Below are positions 1 to 9,230 of a stretch of 64,000 nt of DNA, piece by piece (the first letter of the stretch is position 1; each line of letters starts with the position of its first letter). The position numbers and the translations under genes are program-made. The DNA is from Salinigranum halophilum (lineage in GTDB: Archaea; Halobacteriota; Halobacteria; Halobacteriales; Haloferacaceae). The stretch spans positions 62,001-126,000 of the forward strand of contig NZ_SSNL01000005.1 in assembly GCF_007004735.1 (NCBI RefSeq), given 5' to 3'. The notes under the pieces were generated by a model. That model saw only the letters and a program-made list of their open reading frames with translations. It did no database searches and was not told the origin of the DNA.

Positions 1-307
1 GGAGGTCGCCGCGCTCCAGCCGACGGATGAGAATCTCGCTCTCGACGAGTGCCTGCACCGGCGTCATGTCGCTGCTGGCGAGGCCCTCGCCGACCCGGGT
101 CACGAGTTCGCGAACCCGGTCGTCGGTCGCGACCCGGTCGTTGCGGGCGACCTCGCCGTGGGCGTACTTCGAGACGGCGCTCTGGCTGATGCCCAGGACG
201 GACGCAACCTCGCTCTGGGTGAGCCCCTGCGCGCGAAGGTCCTCAGCGAGCATCGAGCGGAACGTCGGGAGGAACTCCTCGACGACGACCTCCTCGATGA
301 ACTTCAT
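1..307 (-). CDS. ThiR-like HTH transcriptional regulator, cut by window edge
   Basis: Only the first 102 residues are visible; the gene runs off the left edge. Residues about 20-55 form a helix-turn-helix with the pattern [20 protein letters not shown], typical of XRE-like regulators. In haloarchaea a protein with this N-terminus placed directly after dCTP deaminase usually carries a C-terminal ThiN (thiamine-phosphate synthase-like) domain and acts as the thiamine regulator ThiR; that half is outside the window, so this part is inference. The ATG overlaps the dcd stop codon by 4 nt (ATGA), indicating co-transcription and translational coupling. Confidence 0.75.
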   Translation of the reverse strand, partial: MKFIEEVVVEEFLPTFRSMLAEDLRAQGLTQSEVASVLGISQSAVSKYAHGEVARNDRVATDDRVRELVTRVGEGLASSDMTPVQALVESEILIRRLERGDL

Positions 308-888
308 CGGTCGGCGAACTCCGGGTCCTCGCCGATTCGGGACGCTTGCGGTCCGCGCTGACCCTGGTACTTCGAGCCCCGTTCGGTGCCGTACGGGCGC
401 GTCGCCGGCGACGTTAGTTCGGTGAACGTCAGCTGAGAGATGCGCATGTCGGGCGTGAGGGCGACGGGTGCGCTCCCGAGGTTCGAGAGTTCGAGCGTGA
501 TCTGTCCCTCGTACCCGGGATCACAGAGCCCGGCCGTCGCGTGAACGACGATGGCGAGTCGGCCGAGCGACGAGCGTCCCTCGACGTGAGCGACCAGATC
601 TGGCGGGATCTCGACGCGCTCTTTGGTCGTCCCGAGGACGAAATCGCCCGGGTGGAGGATGAACTCCTCGCCCTCGGGAACGTGGGTCTCTCGGACGTAC
701 TTCGACACCTCGTCCTCGCGGTTGGGATGAATACACGGGATGTTCGTCCGCTGGAACTCGAGAAACTCCGAGCCGAGACGGAGGTCGATACTCGACGGCT
801 GGACCTGCATGTCGACGTCGTCGAGCGGTTCGACGACGAGGTCGCCCTCGTGCAGACGCGCGAGCAGGTCCGTATCGGAGAGAATCAT
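304..888 (-). CDS. dcd: dCTP deaminase
   Basis: The 194-residue product matches the trimeric dCTP deaminase/dUTPase fold family. It converts dCTP to dUTP and ammonia for dTTP synthesis in the cytosol. Visible family features are the N-terminal MILSDTDLL, the PSSIDLRLG segment near residue 31, the VEGRSSLGR motif near residue 102, and the nucleotide-binding [14 protein letters not shown] segment near residues 116-129. The ATG at 888 gives the standard length. The stop codon overlaps the start of the downstream HTH regulator gene, so the two form an operon. Confidence 0.95.
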   Translation of the reverse strand: MILSDTDLLARLHEGDLVVEPLDDVDMQVQPSSIDLRLGSEFLEFQRTNIPCIHPNREDEVSKYVRETHVPEGEEFILHPGDFVLGTTKERVEIPPDLVAHVEGRSSLGRLAIVVHATAGLCDPGYEGQITLELSNLGSAPVALTPDMRISQLTFTELTSPATRPYGTERGSKYQGQRGPQASRIGEDPEFADR

Positions 889-1026
889 ACAGGGATGCCG
901 GTTACGGGCGGATTTAGTTTTTCGTGTCGACGACGCGGGACGGAACACGTCGTGGACCTGTCGGAAGGCGTCCCGACACGTGTCGAGTGCAATACATATT
1001 TCAGTCCACACACACTGAACAGAACT

Positions 1027-1785
1027 GTGACGGACGGTCCTCCCGAACGAATCCACGTCCTCCACGTCGACGACGACCCGGACTTCCTCGCGCTCGTCAA
1101 GCAGTTCCTCGAGCGGGTCGACGAGGAACTCCGCGTGATTCCGGCCGAAGGTGTGCCAGCGGCGCTCGACCGCCTCCGGCGTGACGACCGCATCGAGTGC
1201 GTTCTGAGCGATTACGACATGCCGACCGTCGACGGACTCGACTTCCTCGCCCGTGTCAGGGACGTCGCCCCGCGACTTCCGTTCGTCCTCTACACCGGAC
1301 AGGGAGACGAGGCGGTGGCGGCCGCGGCGATCTCGGCCGGCGTGAACGACTACATCCAGAAGGGCGCGAGGACGACCCACTATCTCAAGCTCAGCGTCCG
1401 CATCAAACGCGAGGTCGAACGGCGACGGGCCGAAAGAGAGACCGAGACGCGCCTGGCGGCCCTGGAGGCCGCCCGGGACGGCATCTGTATCCTCGACGCT
1501 GACGGCCGTGTCGAGTACGCGAACGCGGCGTATCTGGACCTGTACGGCTACGAGCACGCCGACCTCGTCGGGACGCCGTGGGAACGGCTCCACCCCGAGT
1601 CCGAAGTCGAGTTCATCACCGCCGAGGTGCTTCCACACCTCGACGAGCACGGCGAGTGGGCGGGCGAGAGCGTCGGCCGCCGGGCGGACGGGACGACGTT
1701 CCCCGAGTCGAAATCGATGGCTGCACTCCCCGACGACAAACTCGTCATCGTCGCCACGGCGTTCACCGACTCGACGGCCACGTAG
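1027..1785 (+). CDS. Response regulator with receiver and PAS domains
   Basis: The 252-residue cytosolic signalling protein begins at a GTG. Residues about 8-125 are a receiver domain: acidic pair in HVDDDPDF, phosphoacceptor Asp in LSDYDMP, conserved Thr/Ser region LYTG and Lys in YIQKG. After a short coiled linker (about 128-145) comes one PAS domain (about 145-250) with the [10 protein letters not shown] segment. No kinase or output DNA-binding domain follows, so it probably acts as a phosphorelay or sensory adaptor; the partner kinase is unknown. It is divergent from dcd, with about 140 bp between the two starts. Confidence 0.85.
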   Translation: MTDGPPERIHVLHVDDDPDFLALVKQFLERVDEELRVIPAEGVPAALDRLRRDDRIECVLSDYDMPTVDGLDFLARVRDVAPRLPFVLYTGQGDEAVAAAAISAGVNDYIQKGARTTHYLKLSVRIKREVERRRAERETETRLAALEAARDGICILDADGRVEYANAAYLDLYGYEHADLVGTPWERLHPESEVEFITAEVLPHLDEHGEWAGESVGRRADGTTFPESKSMAALPDDKLVIVATAFTDSTAT

Positions 1786-1850
1786 CCCGACGAGAGTCGA
1801 ACGAGCGCGCGGATAGCAGGAGACTTCAGCCCGGGCCGAGGAGGGATGGT

Positions 1851-2189
1851 ATGAAGCAAGCCATCGCGGCGCGGACCGACCTCGGCATGGGCCGGGGCAA
1901 GCTCGCCGCACAGGTCGCCCACGCGTCGTTGTCGGCGTACGAGGACGCCTCCGACGCGACGCGGAAGGCGTGGAAAGGGTCGGGACAGAAGAAGGTCGTC
2001 CTCAAGCTGTCGGGCGAGCAGGCGGTGTTCGACGTCGCCTCGGAGGCCGAACGGCTCGGCCTCCCCAACGCGGTCATCCGCGACGCCGGCCACACGCAAC
2101 TCGACCCGGGGACGGTCACGGCAGTCGCCGTCGGCCCGGCCGAGGACGACGAGGTCGACCGCGTGACCGGCGACCTCTCCCTGTACTGA
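1851..2189 (+). CDS. pth2: Peptidyl-tRNA hydrolase Pth2
   Basis: The 112-residue protein is an archaeal/eukaryal type peptidyl-tRNA hydrolase that releases tRNA from drop-off peptidyl-tRNAs. Family hallmarks include the N-terminal [20 protein letters not shown] segment, the GQKKVVLK strand, and the [13 protein letters not shown] region near residues 78-91 with the conserved active-site area. Its stop codon overlaps the truD ATG by one base (TGATG), so the two RNA-maintenance genes are translated from one message. Confidence 0.95.
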   Translation: MKQAIAARTDLGMGRGKLAAQVAHASLSAYEDASDATRKAWKGSGQKKVVLKLSGEQAVFDVASEAERLGLPNAVIRDAGHTQLDPGTVTAVAVGPAEDDEVDRVTGDLSLY

Positions 2190-3574
2190 TGCGTGACGCT
2201 CACCCGCGAGAGCGGACGGTCGGGATGGCGTGGTACGCGAGCGACGCCGAGGGAATCGGGGGGCGACTCAGGGAGCAGCCGACGGACTTCCGGGTCGAAG
2301 AGGTCGAGACGGTCGAGGCCGCCCCGGCCGATAGCGACGTCGGCGACTACGCGCACCTGCTCGTCCGGGCGACGCTGCACGGCTGGGACACCAACGACTT
2401 CGCCGCGCGACTCTCCGACGCGCTGGGGATGAGCCGCGAGCGCGTCTCGTGGGCTGGCACGAAGGACAAACACGCGGTGACGACCCAGCTGTTCTCCCTG
2501 CAGGGCGTCTCCGCGGACGACGTCCCCGACGTGAACAACGCCGACGTCGAGGTGGTCGGCCGACTCGGCCGCGCGCTCCAGTTCGGCGACCTCGCGGGCA
2601 ACGAGTTCTCCATCAGGGTGCGCGACCTGGCCTGTGACACCGAGACGGCGCGCGGCCGAGTCGCGGCTGTGACGGACGACCTCACAGCCCTCGTGGACGG
2701 GACGGGGGAGCGCGCACGCGTCGGCGTCCCCAACTACTTCGGCCACCAGCGGTTCGGGTCGCGCCGGCCCGTCACGCACGTCGTCGGCCTCCACGTCGTC
2801 CGCGGCGAGTGGCGCGAGGCCGTGCTCGCGTACTGTGGCGACCCGGCGGACACGGAACCCGAGGCGACCCAGGACGCTCGCGCCATCGTCGACGAGGAGG
2901 CCGCGAGCGACGACCCCGACTGGCAGCGAGCGCTCGACGCCATGCCGGGCTATCTGCGGTACGAACGGTCGATGCTCCACCGGCTGGCAGAGGGGAGCGG
3001 TGAGACCGAAGACGTGGACGAGGACGCCCGGTTCAGAGACGCGCTCGAGGCGGTTCCGTCCAACCTCCAGCGACTGTTCGTCAACGCCGCGCAGTCGTAC
3101 GTGTTCAACCGAATCGTGAGCGAGCGCCTCGAGCGAGGGCTGCCGCTGTCGCACCCGGTCGAGGGCGACGTGGTCTGTTTCGCCGACCGCTCGCTGGACG
3201 AGGACTTCGCCGTGCCCGACACGAGTCGCGAGCAGCGCGTCACGGCACGGCGTGTCGACATCATGGGGAAACACTGCGCACGCGGGCGGGCGTTCGTCAC
3301 CGCGCCGCTCGTCGGGACCGAGACCGAACTCGGCGAGGGAGAGCCGGGAGACATCGAGCGGGAGGTCCTGGCGGAACTGTCTCTCTCCCCGGCGGACTTC
3401 TCGCTCCCGGGGGCGTTCGACTCGACGGGGACGCGCCGGGCCGTGCTGGTGCGGACGCGGCTCGACGCGACGGTGGACGACGAGGGGGCGACGTTCGACT
3501 TCGCGCTCCCCAAGGGGTCGTACGCGACCGTCGTGCTCAGGGAGTATCTGAAGACGGACCCCCTGGAGCTCTGA
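2189..3574 (+). CDS. truD: tRNA pseudouridine(13) synthase TruD
   Basis: The 461-residue TruD family enzyme isomerises uridine 13 in tRNA. The N-terminal FRVEEV segment and the catalytic-region motif GTKDK (near residue 92) are visible, followed by [16 protein letters not shown], which is characteristic of TruD, and a long insertion (TRUD domain) before the C-terminal part. Length fits archaeal TruD. The start at 2189 overlaps the pth2 stop by one base. Confidence 0.95.
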   Translation: MRDAHPRERTVGMAWYASDAEGIGGRLREQPTDFRVEEVETVEAAPADSDVGDYAHLLVRATLHGWDTNDFAARLSDALGMSRERVSWAGTKDKHAVTTQLFSLQGVSADDVPDVNNADVEVVGRLGRALQFGDLAGNEFSIRVRDLACDTETARGRVAAVTDDLTALVDGTGERARVGVPNYFGHQRFGSRRPVTHVVGLHVVRGEWREAVLAYCGDPADTEPEATQDARAIVDEEAASDDPDWQRALDAMPGYLRYERSMLHRLAEGSGETEDVDEDARFRDALEAVPSNLQRLFVNAAQSYVFNRIVSERLERGLPLSHPVEGDVVCFADRSLDEDFAVPDTSREQRVTARRVDIMGKHCARGRAFVTAPLVGTETELGEGEPGDIEREVLAELSLSPADFSLPGAFDSTGTRRAVLVRTRLDATVDDEGATFDFALPKGSYATVVLREYLKTDPLEL

Positions 3575-3665
3575 GAGCGACGGCGAGCGGACGGGGAACG
3601 CGAGCGGGGGCGTGGATGCGGAGTGAACCGGACGGGCTTTTACGCTCGCACCCGGAACGGGGGAT

Positions 3666-4394
3666 ATGAACTGTCGGCGGTGTGAGTCCCCGATCGAGCG
3701 TCCGGGCGACTACTGTCTCACCTGCGACACCGCCAACTGTGACACGGTCGTCGTCGACGTCTCGAGAGACCGGGCGACGCTAACGATGCTCGACGAGGAA
3801 CGGGTGGTCGGGGAGTTCACCGTCACCACCATCCCCGAGGAAGGGGGCGAAAACGGCGTCGTCGAACTCCGGAACTTCGCCGGACTCGTGGCGGACGAGA
3901 TCCACCGGAAGCGACCCGACGAGGTGTACGTCTCGGGGGAGCATCGCGTCATCCGTGAGGTCCGCGCCCAGTTACACCTCGACGTCTTTCGGGTGCGAGA
4001 CGACTCGGACCCCGTCGACTCCGTCCTCTCCAGACGTGGTGAGCGCACGCTCGAGGTCGTCGAGGCGTCGCCGAAGGAGAAACTCGGCGGGAGCCACACC
4101 ACGCTCATCGGCGGGCGTGAGGGGCGACGCGCCATCGGGGTGGTGGCCGAACACCCCCACGTGAAGAAGGTCGTCCCCGGCCCCATCGAAGCGGGCGGGA
4201 TGAGTTCGCGGAAGGGGCTCAGAGCGAAGGTGACGCGCGCGGACGGGAACGGCAACGTCCGACTGCTCCTCCGTGACGGCTCCAGCGTCCAGGAGAACCG
4301 GGTCGTGACCACGGCGATGGACCGCGAGACCGGCGAGCGCGTGCGTGAGGACCTCAACGCGGCGCTCCGGGACGAGGCGTTGCAAGACGGCTGA
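3666..4394 (+). CDS. DUF2103 family predicted metal-binding protein
   Basis: The 242-residue cytosolic protein has an N-terminal zinc knuckle with four cysteines (CRRCESP and [10 protein letters not shown]), then a mixed alpha/beta region with the conserved stretches [15 protein letters not shown] and [18 protein letters not shown], and a [14 protein letters not shown]-like block (here [12 protein letters not shown]). These match the archaeal DUF2103/COG4031 family, whose biochemical role is not established. It lies between tRNA modification and ribosomal genes, which hints at an RNA-related role but does not prove it. Confidence 0.8.
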   Translation: MNCRRCESPIERPGDYCLTCDTANCDTVVVDVSRDRATLTMLDEERVVGEFTVTTIPEEGGENGVVELRNFAGLVADEIHRKRPDEVYVSGEHRVIREVRAQLHLDVFRVRDDSDPVDSVLSRRGERTLEVVEASPKEKLGGSHTTLIGGREGRRAIGVVAEHPHVKKVVPGPIEAGGMSSRKGLRAKVTRADGNGNVRLLLRDGSSVQENRVVTTAMDRETGERVREDLNAALRDEALQDG

Positions 4395-4495
4395 GGGGAG
4401 CGCGAACGAGACGGGGTGGCGGGTGTGACGCCGTCACAGGCGCGGCGCGACGACTCGTAGGGTTTATCCCTCCGCTCGGGGTACTTCGCAGCACT

Positions 4496-4768
4496 ATGGC
4501 CGACAGCAAATCGAGCAAGGTCGGGAGTGCCGGCCGGTTCGGCGCGCGGTACGGGCGCGTGGCCCGCCGACGTGTCAAGGAGATCGAAGCGGAGATGCGC
4601 GACTCGACGGTCGACGGCGACGACGTCACGCGCGTCGGCACGGGTATCTGGAAGAACGAGCGCACCGGCGAGGTGTTCACCGGCGGCGCGTACCGCCCCC
4701 AGACGCCCGGTGGCCGCCAGGTCACCCGCTCCATCCGCGCGGCGCTCAGCACCGAGAGCGACGAATAG
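4496..4768 (+). CDS. rpl37ae: Large ribosomal subunit protein eL43 (L37Ae)
   Basis: The 90-residue protein matches archaeal L37Ae from the N-terminal [18 protein letters not shown] to the C-terminal [12 protein letters not shown] and TRSIRAAL. The family normally has a C2-C2 zinc ribbon between these blocks, but here there is no cysteine in the whole protein: the ribbon is replaced by an acidic DGDD turn and KNERTG. It is the first gene of a cluster with rpoP and pcc1, with only 7 nt before rpoP. Identity is firm; the loss of zinc ligands is described as a finding. Confidence 0.93.
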   Translation: MADSKSSKVGSAGRFGARYGRVARRRVKEIEAEMRDSTVDGDDVTRVGTGIWKNERTGEVFTGGAYRPQTPGGRQVTRSIRAALSTESDE

Positions 4769-4775
4769 GACGACG

Positions 4776-4910
4776 ATGAGCTACAAGTGTTCCCGCTGCA
4801 AGCGTGATGTCGAACTGGACGAGTACGGCGGCGTCCGGTGTCCGTTCTGCGGGCACCGCGTCCTCCTGAAAGAGCGCGCACCGACGGTCAAGGAAGTCCC
4901 CGTCGAATAG
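4776..4910 (+). CDS. rpoP: DNA-directed RNA polymerase subunit Rpo12 (RpoP)
   Basis: The 44-residue zinc-ribbon subunit of archaeal RNA polymerase. The four ligands are seen as CSRC near residue 5 and CPFCG near residue 23, and the [11 protein letters not shown] tail is typical of Rpo12/Rpb12. It sits directly after rpl37ae and 9 nt before pcc1, the usual haloarchaeal arrangement. Confidence 0.95.
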   Translation: MSYKCSRCKRDVELDEYGGVRCPFCGHRVLLKERAPTVKEVPVE

Positions 4911-4919
4911 CCGAGTGCG

Positions 4920-5195
4920 GTGACGCCGACGGCTCACTCCGGCGACGACTACCCCCACACCATCGGCTTGTCCTTCGAGTACGACGACGAGCGGCGCGCT
5001 CGCCTCGTCGGTGACGCCGTCGCCGTCGAGGTGGGTCAGATCGACGACGACCGTTCGACGGCGCGTGTCAACCGCGACGGCGAGACGCTTCGCGTCGACG
5101 TGTTCGCTCACGACCTCGTCGCCCTCCGCGCGGGTGTCAACACGTGGGTCCGCCTCGTCGAGACCGCCGAGGACGTCTGCGAACTGGCCGGCTGA
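4920..5195 (+). CDS. pcc1: KEOPS complex Pcc1-like subunit
   Basis: The 91-residue protein starts at a GTG. It has the two-helix, three-strand Pcc1 pattern: an N-terminal strand with LSFEYDDERRARLVGDAV, an acidic central strand, and the LVALRAGVNTWVRLVETAEDV helix. Pcc1 bridges KEOPS dimers that install t6A37 on tRNA together with Kae1 and Bud32 (not in this window). Position immediately after rpoP is the common haloarchaeal synteny. Confidence 0.87.
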   Translation: MTPTAHSGDDYPHTIGLSFEYDDERRARLVGDAVAVEVGQIDDDRSTARVNRDGETLRVDVFAHDLVALRAGVNTWVRLVETAEDVCELAG

Positions 5196-5354
5196 GCGGT
5201 CGGGGACAGGTGGCGAGCGTCCGCCGCGGCGGGGCCACGGCGTCGCTCGTCTCCCCCGGGTCACAGAACCGAACGACGGGAACGACTCACACGATTTCGG
5301 GTCTCACGAGGACGAATACGGGGCTTTTTCAGGGTGGATACCTTCCCCTCGCGT

Positions 5355-5744
5355 ATGCAGGGAAGCCTACCGCCGGAAGCGCAGGAGAAGCTCGAAGAAC
5401 TGCAGGACCTCCAGGAGACGGCCCAGAAAGTCGCCGCCCAGAAGGAGTCCGCCGAGTCGACACTGAACGACGCACAGACCGCCCTCGACGCCCTCGACGA
5501 CATCGACGAGGACACCGTCATGTACCGCGAGGTCGGCGAACTGCTCGTCGAGACCGACTACGACGAGGCCTACGAGAGCCTCGAAGACCGCGTCGACACG
5601 CTCGAGATTCGCGTCGAGCAGCTGAACAAGCAGGAGTCGCGCGTGCAAGAGCAGTTCGAGGACCTCCAGCAGGAACTCCAGCAGATGCTGCAGGGCGGCG
5701 CCGGTGGCGGTCCGATGGGCCCCGGCGGCGCTGGCGGCGCGTAA
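5355..5744 (+). CDS. pfdB: Prefoldin beta subunit
   Basis: The 129-residue cytosolic chaperone subunit. It is almost entirely two long coiled-coil helices (about residues 8-45 and 75-110) joined by a short beta hairpin around [12 protein letters not shown], the canonical prefoldin beta layout. The tail is rich in Gly and Pro. The ATG at 5355 is preferred over an upstream ATG at 5334 because the [13 protein letters not shown] start aligns with the family. It is followed after 3 nt by the DUF3194 gene. Confidence 0.95.
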   Translation: MQGSLPPEAQEKLEELQDLQETAQKVAAQKESAESTLNDAQTALDALDDIDEDTVMYREVGELLVETDYDEAYESLEDRVDTLEIRVEQLNKQESRVQEQFEDLQQELQQMLQGGAGGGPMGPGGAGGA

Positions 5745-5747
5745 GCG

Positions 5748-5999
5748 ATGCCGACGGACGAGGAAGTCGTCCAGACCGCGTCGGAGGCCGCCGAGGGACT
5801 CATCTTCGAGCGGTACAAACAGAGCGCGGTGCGTGACGTCGACGTCACCGTCAGCTTCGAGGAGGGCGTCCTCGACGTCGACGTCTACCTGAACGCGCCC
5901 GACGACGAGAAGGCACAGCGGGTCGCCGACGAGGCCGCACGCGCGGCACAGGACGCCGTCGACGACCTGTTCGCGGCCGAGCAGGACGAACCGCAGTAA
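5748..5999 (+). CDS. DUF3194 family protein
   Basis: The small acidic 83-residue protein matches the DUF3194 family, which in archaea is encoded next to prefoldin beta and is of unknown function. It has an alpha-beta-beta-alpha layout, with the strand pair DVDVTVSFEEGVLDVDVYL in the middle flanked by helices. It starts 3 nt after the pfdB stop codon, so translational coupling and a chaperone-linked role are plausible. Confidence 0.85.
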   Translation: MPTDEEVVQTASEAAEGLIFERYKQSAVRDVDVTVSFEEGVLDVDVYLNAPDDEKAQRVADEAARAAQDAVDDLFAAEQDEPQ

Positions 6000-6119
6000 C
6001 TGCAACACGCGTCCGTTCTCGTTCGACTCACAGCCCGGGAGCGACGGCGCTCGCCCCGGCGTGGTGTGTCCACGCGACCCACCGCAGGGGCTATTACGAT
6101 ACGTGTTGTATGGTAACAC

Positions 6120-6320
6120 ATGTCTGCCTGGCGTACGAGCGGGACGACGCCACTCGACCGACTGAAATCGCAGTACGACCGTAACCTTCGGTGTGGTGAG
6201 TGCGGCTACGTCGACGAGGAGGGGGAGTGGCAGGCGCGGATGACGGGCGACCGCGTGGACTACCGTCACCTCTGTCCGAGCTGCGGGGCCGTCGAACACC
6301 GGACGCTCGAACTCCGCTGA
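6120..6320 (+). CDS. Small zinc-finger protein (HVO_0649-like)
   Basis: The 66-residue protein has two cysteine pairs, CGECGYVDEEG and CPSCGAVEHRT, spaced as in a zinc ribbon, and an N-terminal amphipathic segment (TTPLDRLKSQYD). It resembles a short haloarchaeal zinc-finger family usually found between the prefoldin beta/DUF3194 genes and the DUF2070 gene, as here. The role is unknown; nucleic-acid or protein binding is likely from the fold. Confidence 0.78.
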   Translation: MSAWRTSGTTPLDRLKSQYDRNLRCGECGYVDEEGEWQARMTGDRVDYRHLCPSCGAVEHRTLELR

Positions 6321-6357
6321 CACCGACGGTGTCGTCGACGCGTGGCGAGCGTGAGCC

Positions 6358-8256
6358 TCAGGTGAGGAAGAAGATGAGCACGCTGACCGCCATCGCGGCG
6401 AGGATGACCGCGCCGGCGAGGGCACCGCCGAGCGAGACGACGGCGTTTGCGTGACTCGCGAGCGTCTCCGTCCGGTCGTTCCCGAACACCGTGACCTCGG
6501 CCCGTTCGGTCGCCATCCCTGCGGAGACGGGTTCGCAGTCCGCGAGCGCCTCGTCGACGAGGTCGGAGACGAGTCCAACGAGTTCGTCGTGGTCGAGGAC
6601 GGCACCGACCTGGTTGTCCGCCTCGACGGTGTTGACGATGTGGGTGTCGGTGGTCATCACCTCGCTCACGTCGATGCGGTCGTCGAGCGCGTCGATGATC
6701 CGGTCGCGCAGTCCGGGCTCCATGTTGTTGCCGTCGACGAGGACGTACGCCGTCGTCTGTCCGTCGACCTCCGTGACCGTGACGCGGATTCCGAGCGGGC
6801 CGATACCGTCGACGGGGCCCCACGGCGTGTCGTCCCAGGCCGTGCCGAGCAGGAGTTCTCCCCGCGGTGCGGTCGCGAGACGCCGCCCGACGTCGCCGGC
6901 CGCCTCGATCATGTCGAACGAGCGCTTCGAGCCGGGGGTGACGTGCCCCAGGTCGGGGCCGTCGAGGCCGTTGTTGGAGTTGTGCGCGTCGACGAGGAGG
7001 ACGTTCTTGTGCCCCGCCGTGCGCGCCTCGGTGGCGGCCGAGAGGCCGACGGCGTACTCGACGTCGTCGGCGAAGCCCGGGGCGTACGTGGAGACCAGGA
7101 GGGCACTATCGTCGAACGCCTGGCCGAGCATCTTCGCCTCGCCGGACTGCACGCGAACGCTCTGAGTCGCCTCCAGCGAGTAGGTGATCTTCTCGTACGC
7201 GCGGTCGACCGCGTCGAGGATGGTGTCGACCTCGCGCTCGGTGACGAGGTTGAAGTCGTGGCCCGCGGTCGCGTGGGGCGGGAACGCCAGCCCCTCGGCC
7301 CGCGCGGCGACCCGCTCGGGGAAGTTCCCCCCACCGATTTCGCCCATCGGTCCCGGGTGAATCATCGGGAGAATCCAGCGCGCCTTCTCGCTGCCGTCCA
7401 GCCGGCGGAACGAGAGGACGGTGACGGGGACGATGGCCTCCTGACCGAGCTGTTCGAAGAAGTCCTCTAACTCCCGAGAGCCTTCGATGTGGCCGATGAA
7501 GCCGCGGAGGAAGTCGAGCATCGACACGCCGAGCGACCGCTCCCACGGGCGGTCGATGACACGGATGAACACGTAGACGGCGGTCGCGTAGATGAACGAG
7601 GTGACGACGAGCAGCGCGAAGTGGTTCGGGCCGACGATGAGCAGTTCCGGCGGTGCGCGGTCCGCGCGAGCGAGGTAGGGCATCATATACGCCTGCAGGA
7701 GGGGCCCACCGACTTCGAGGAAGCGGACAGTCCCACTGTAGACGAACAGCAAGACCGCGGAGGCGACGGTCTGGATGCTCGCGGGCACCGCGGCGACGAG
7801 GATCGACGACCGCGACACCGCCATCACCACGAGGAGGCGAAACGCGAAAATCGACGAGAGCGCGATTACGAGCACGTCGAAGACGAACGTCTGGCCGAGC
7901 GGGGTGACGACGGTGACGACGGCCGCGGCCGTCAGGGCGACGACGAGGATGAGCTCGCAGACGAGCGCCAGGAGTGACGACCGGTTGGGCGTGAGCTTCC
8001 CGCCGAGGAAGCGGTCGACGCCGGCGGTCCCCACCGAGGCGATGACCGTCGGGATACCGATGTAGAAGACTCCCTCCCACGCGTCCTGTCCGACGATGAA
8101 TACCCGTCGCCACGACTCGGTCGCGCTCCCGGAGTCGAACGCCGCGATGCCGGCCATCGCGGCGATGAGGAGGGCGAAGCCGAGGCTCGTGTACCACCTC
8201 GGCGCGCGGAAGATGAAACGCGACAGCCCAGCGAGGTCGCTCTGTGTCGCCGTCAT
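6358..8256 (-). CDS. DUF2070 family membrane protein
   Basis: The 632-residue protein has an N-terminal half (about residues 20-245) with six or seven hydrophobic helices, then a soluble domain, and one C-terminal membrane helix (about 605-630). The soluble part contains HPGPMGEIGGGNFPE and LLVDAHNSNNG, conserved in the archaeal DUF2070 family, with histidines and acidic residues suggesting a metal-dependent hydrolase-like site. Function is not established. It ends 38 nt from the converging zinc-finger gene. Confidence 0.87.
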   Translation of the reverse strand: MTATQSDLAGLSRFIFRAPRWYTSLGFALLIAAMAGIAAFDSGSATESWRRVFIVGQDAWEGVFYIGIPTVIASVGTAGVDRFLGGKLTPNRSSLLALVCELILVVALTAAAVVTVVTPLGQTFVFDVLVIALSSIFAFRLLVVMAVSRSSILVAAVPASIQTVASAVLLFVYSGTVRFLEVGGPLLQAYMMPYLARADRAPPELLIVGPNHFALLVVTSFIYATAVYVFIRVIDRPWERSLGVSMLDFLRGFIGHIEGSRELEDFFEQLGQEAIVPVTVLSFRRLDGSEKARWILPMIHPGPMGEIGGGNFPERVAARAEGLAFPPHATAGHDFNLVTEREVDTILDAVDRAYEKITYSLEATQSVRVQSGEAKMLGQAFDDSALLVSTYAPGFADDVEYAVGLSAATEARTAGHKNVLLVDAHNSNNGLDGPDLGHVTPGSKRSFDMIEAAGDVGRRLATAPRGELLLGTAWDDTPWGPVDGIGPLGIRVTVTEVDGQTTAYVLVDGNNMEPGLRDRIIDALDDRIDVSEVMTTDTHIVNTVEADNQVGAVLDHDELVGLVSDLVDEALADCEPVSAGMATERAEVTVFGNDRTETLASHANAVVSLGGALAGAVILAAMAVSVLIFFLT

Positions 8257-8381
8257 CGTGCCCCTCTACCCCATCGAAGTGGTAAAGTCCTCTCCTTCGC
8301 CGTCAGACGGACGGCAGACGCGCTCGTACTCCTGATTTTTCTGAGAGTGTCGTAGACCGAAACCGCAGCGGCCCGCCGCTG

Positions 8382-8939
8382 TCAGCGTCGACAGCGAGCG
8401 ACGAAGTTCTCGAACACCTCGTCGCCGCGTTCGGTGTGAGCGACCTCCGGGTGCCACTGCACGCCGTAGAGTTCGTCGGCGGCGTTGCTCATCGCCTCGA
8501 CGTCACAGACGTCGCTCCGCGCCGTCAGCGTGAATCCCGGTGGGACCTCCTTCACCTCGTCGGCGTGGCTCGCCCAGACGCGCGTCGTAGGCGCGAGCGA
8601 CCCGACGAGCGGGTCGTCCGGGTCGACGATGTCGACGTCGACGTCGGCGTACCCGCCGTAGTCGCCGCCCCCGACGGTGCCGCCGAGTTCGTCCGCGATG
8701 AGTTGCATGCCGAGACAGATGCCGAAGACGGGGACGTCGACGTCGAGGTACTCGCGGGAGTGGCCGATGCGGTCCATCGACGGGCCGCCCGAGAGGACGA
8801 CGCCGTCCACGTCGGCGACGACCTCGTCGGGCGGGGTGTCGTTGTCGACGAGGTCGGCGTCGACACCGATGTCACGGAGCGCGCGCTGTTCGAGATGGGT
8901 GAACTGCCCGTGGTTGTCGACGACGGCGATACGGGTCAT
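8382..8939 (-). CDS. guaAA: GMP synthase glutaminase subunit A
   Basis: The 185-residue class I glutamine amidotransferase feeds ammonia to the separate archaeal GMP synthase subunit B (not in this window), making GMP from XMP. The nucleophile elbow Cys is in FGICLGMQ (near residue 76), and the His-Glu pair is in GVQWHPEV near the C-terminus. The start MTRIAVVDNHGQ and the SGGPSMDR segment match archaeal two-subunit GMP synthases rather than TrpG or CarA. Confidence 0.92.
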   Translation of the reverse strand: MTRIAVVDNHGQFTHLEQRALRDIGVDADLVDNDTPPDEVVADVDGVVLSGGPSMDRIGHSREYLDVDVPVFGICLGMQLIADELGGTVGGGDYGGYADVDVDIVDPDDPLVGSLAPTTRVWASHADEVKEVPPGFTLTARSDVCDVEAMSNAADELYGVQWHPEVAHTERGDEVFENFVARCRR

Positions 8940-9230
8940 TGCGCCGAGATAGTTCGCAGCGGCGTAAAAGCGAATCGAAACCCGGGCTTCCCGACGCCTT
9001 CGCGCCCGCCCCGCGAGCGGACCGGTCGGCAGCGTGCGACTCGGGGGCGATACCGGGAGACGGCAGAGGCCGGAATACCGACCACAGCGACCGAAACTGC
9101 ACACTGCTGACGGACGAGAGGCAGCAGTCCGCACCGATGTCGAGGCGTGGGCAGCGAACTGCCCGAGTGGACGACGTTCTGTCGACCCAACCGATACGGC
9201 TTTGGAGCCGTCTATCAGACTAGGTGACAG

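Noticed and set aside
304-1911. A 535-residue minus-strand protein covering the dCTP deaminase region
   Set aside because: Only the last 194 residues match a family; the rest is antisense to the response regulator and has no independent support.
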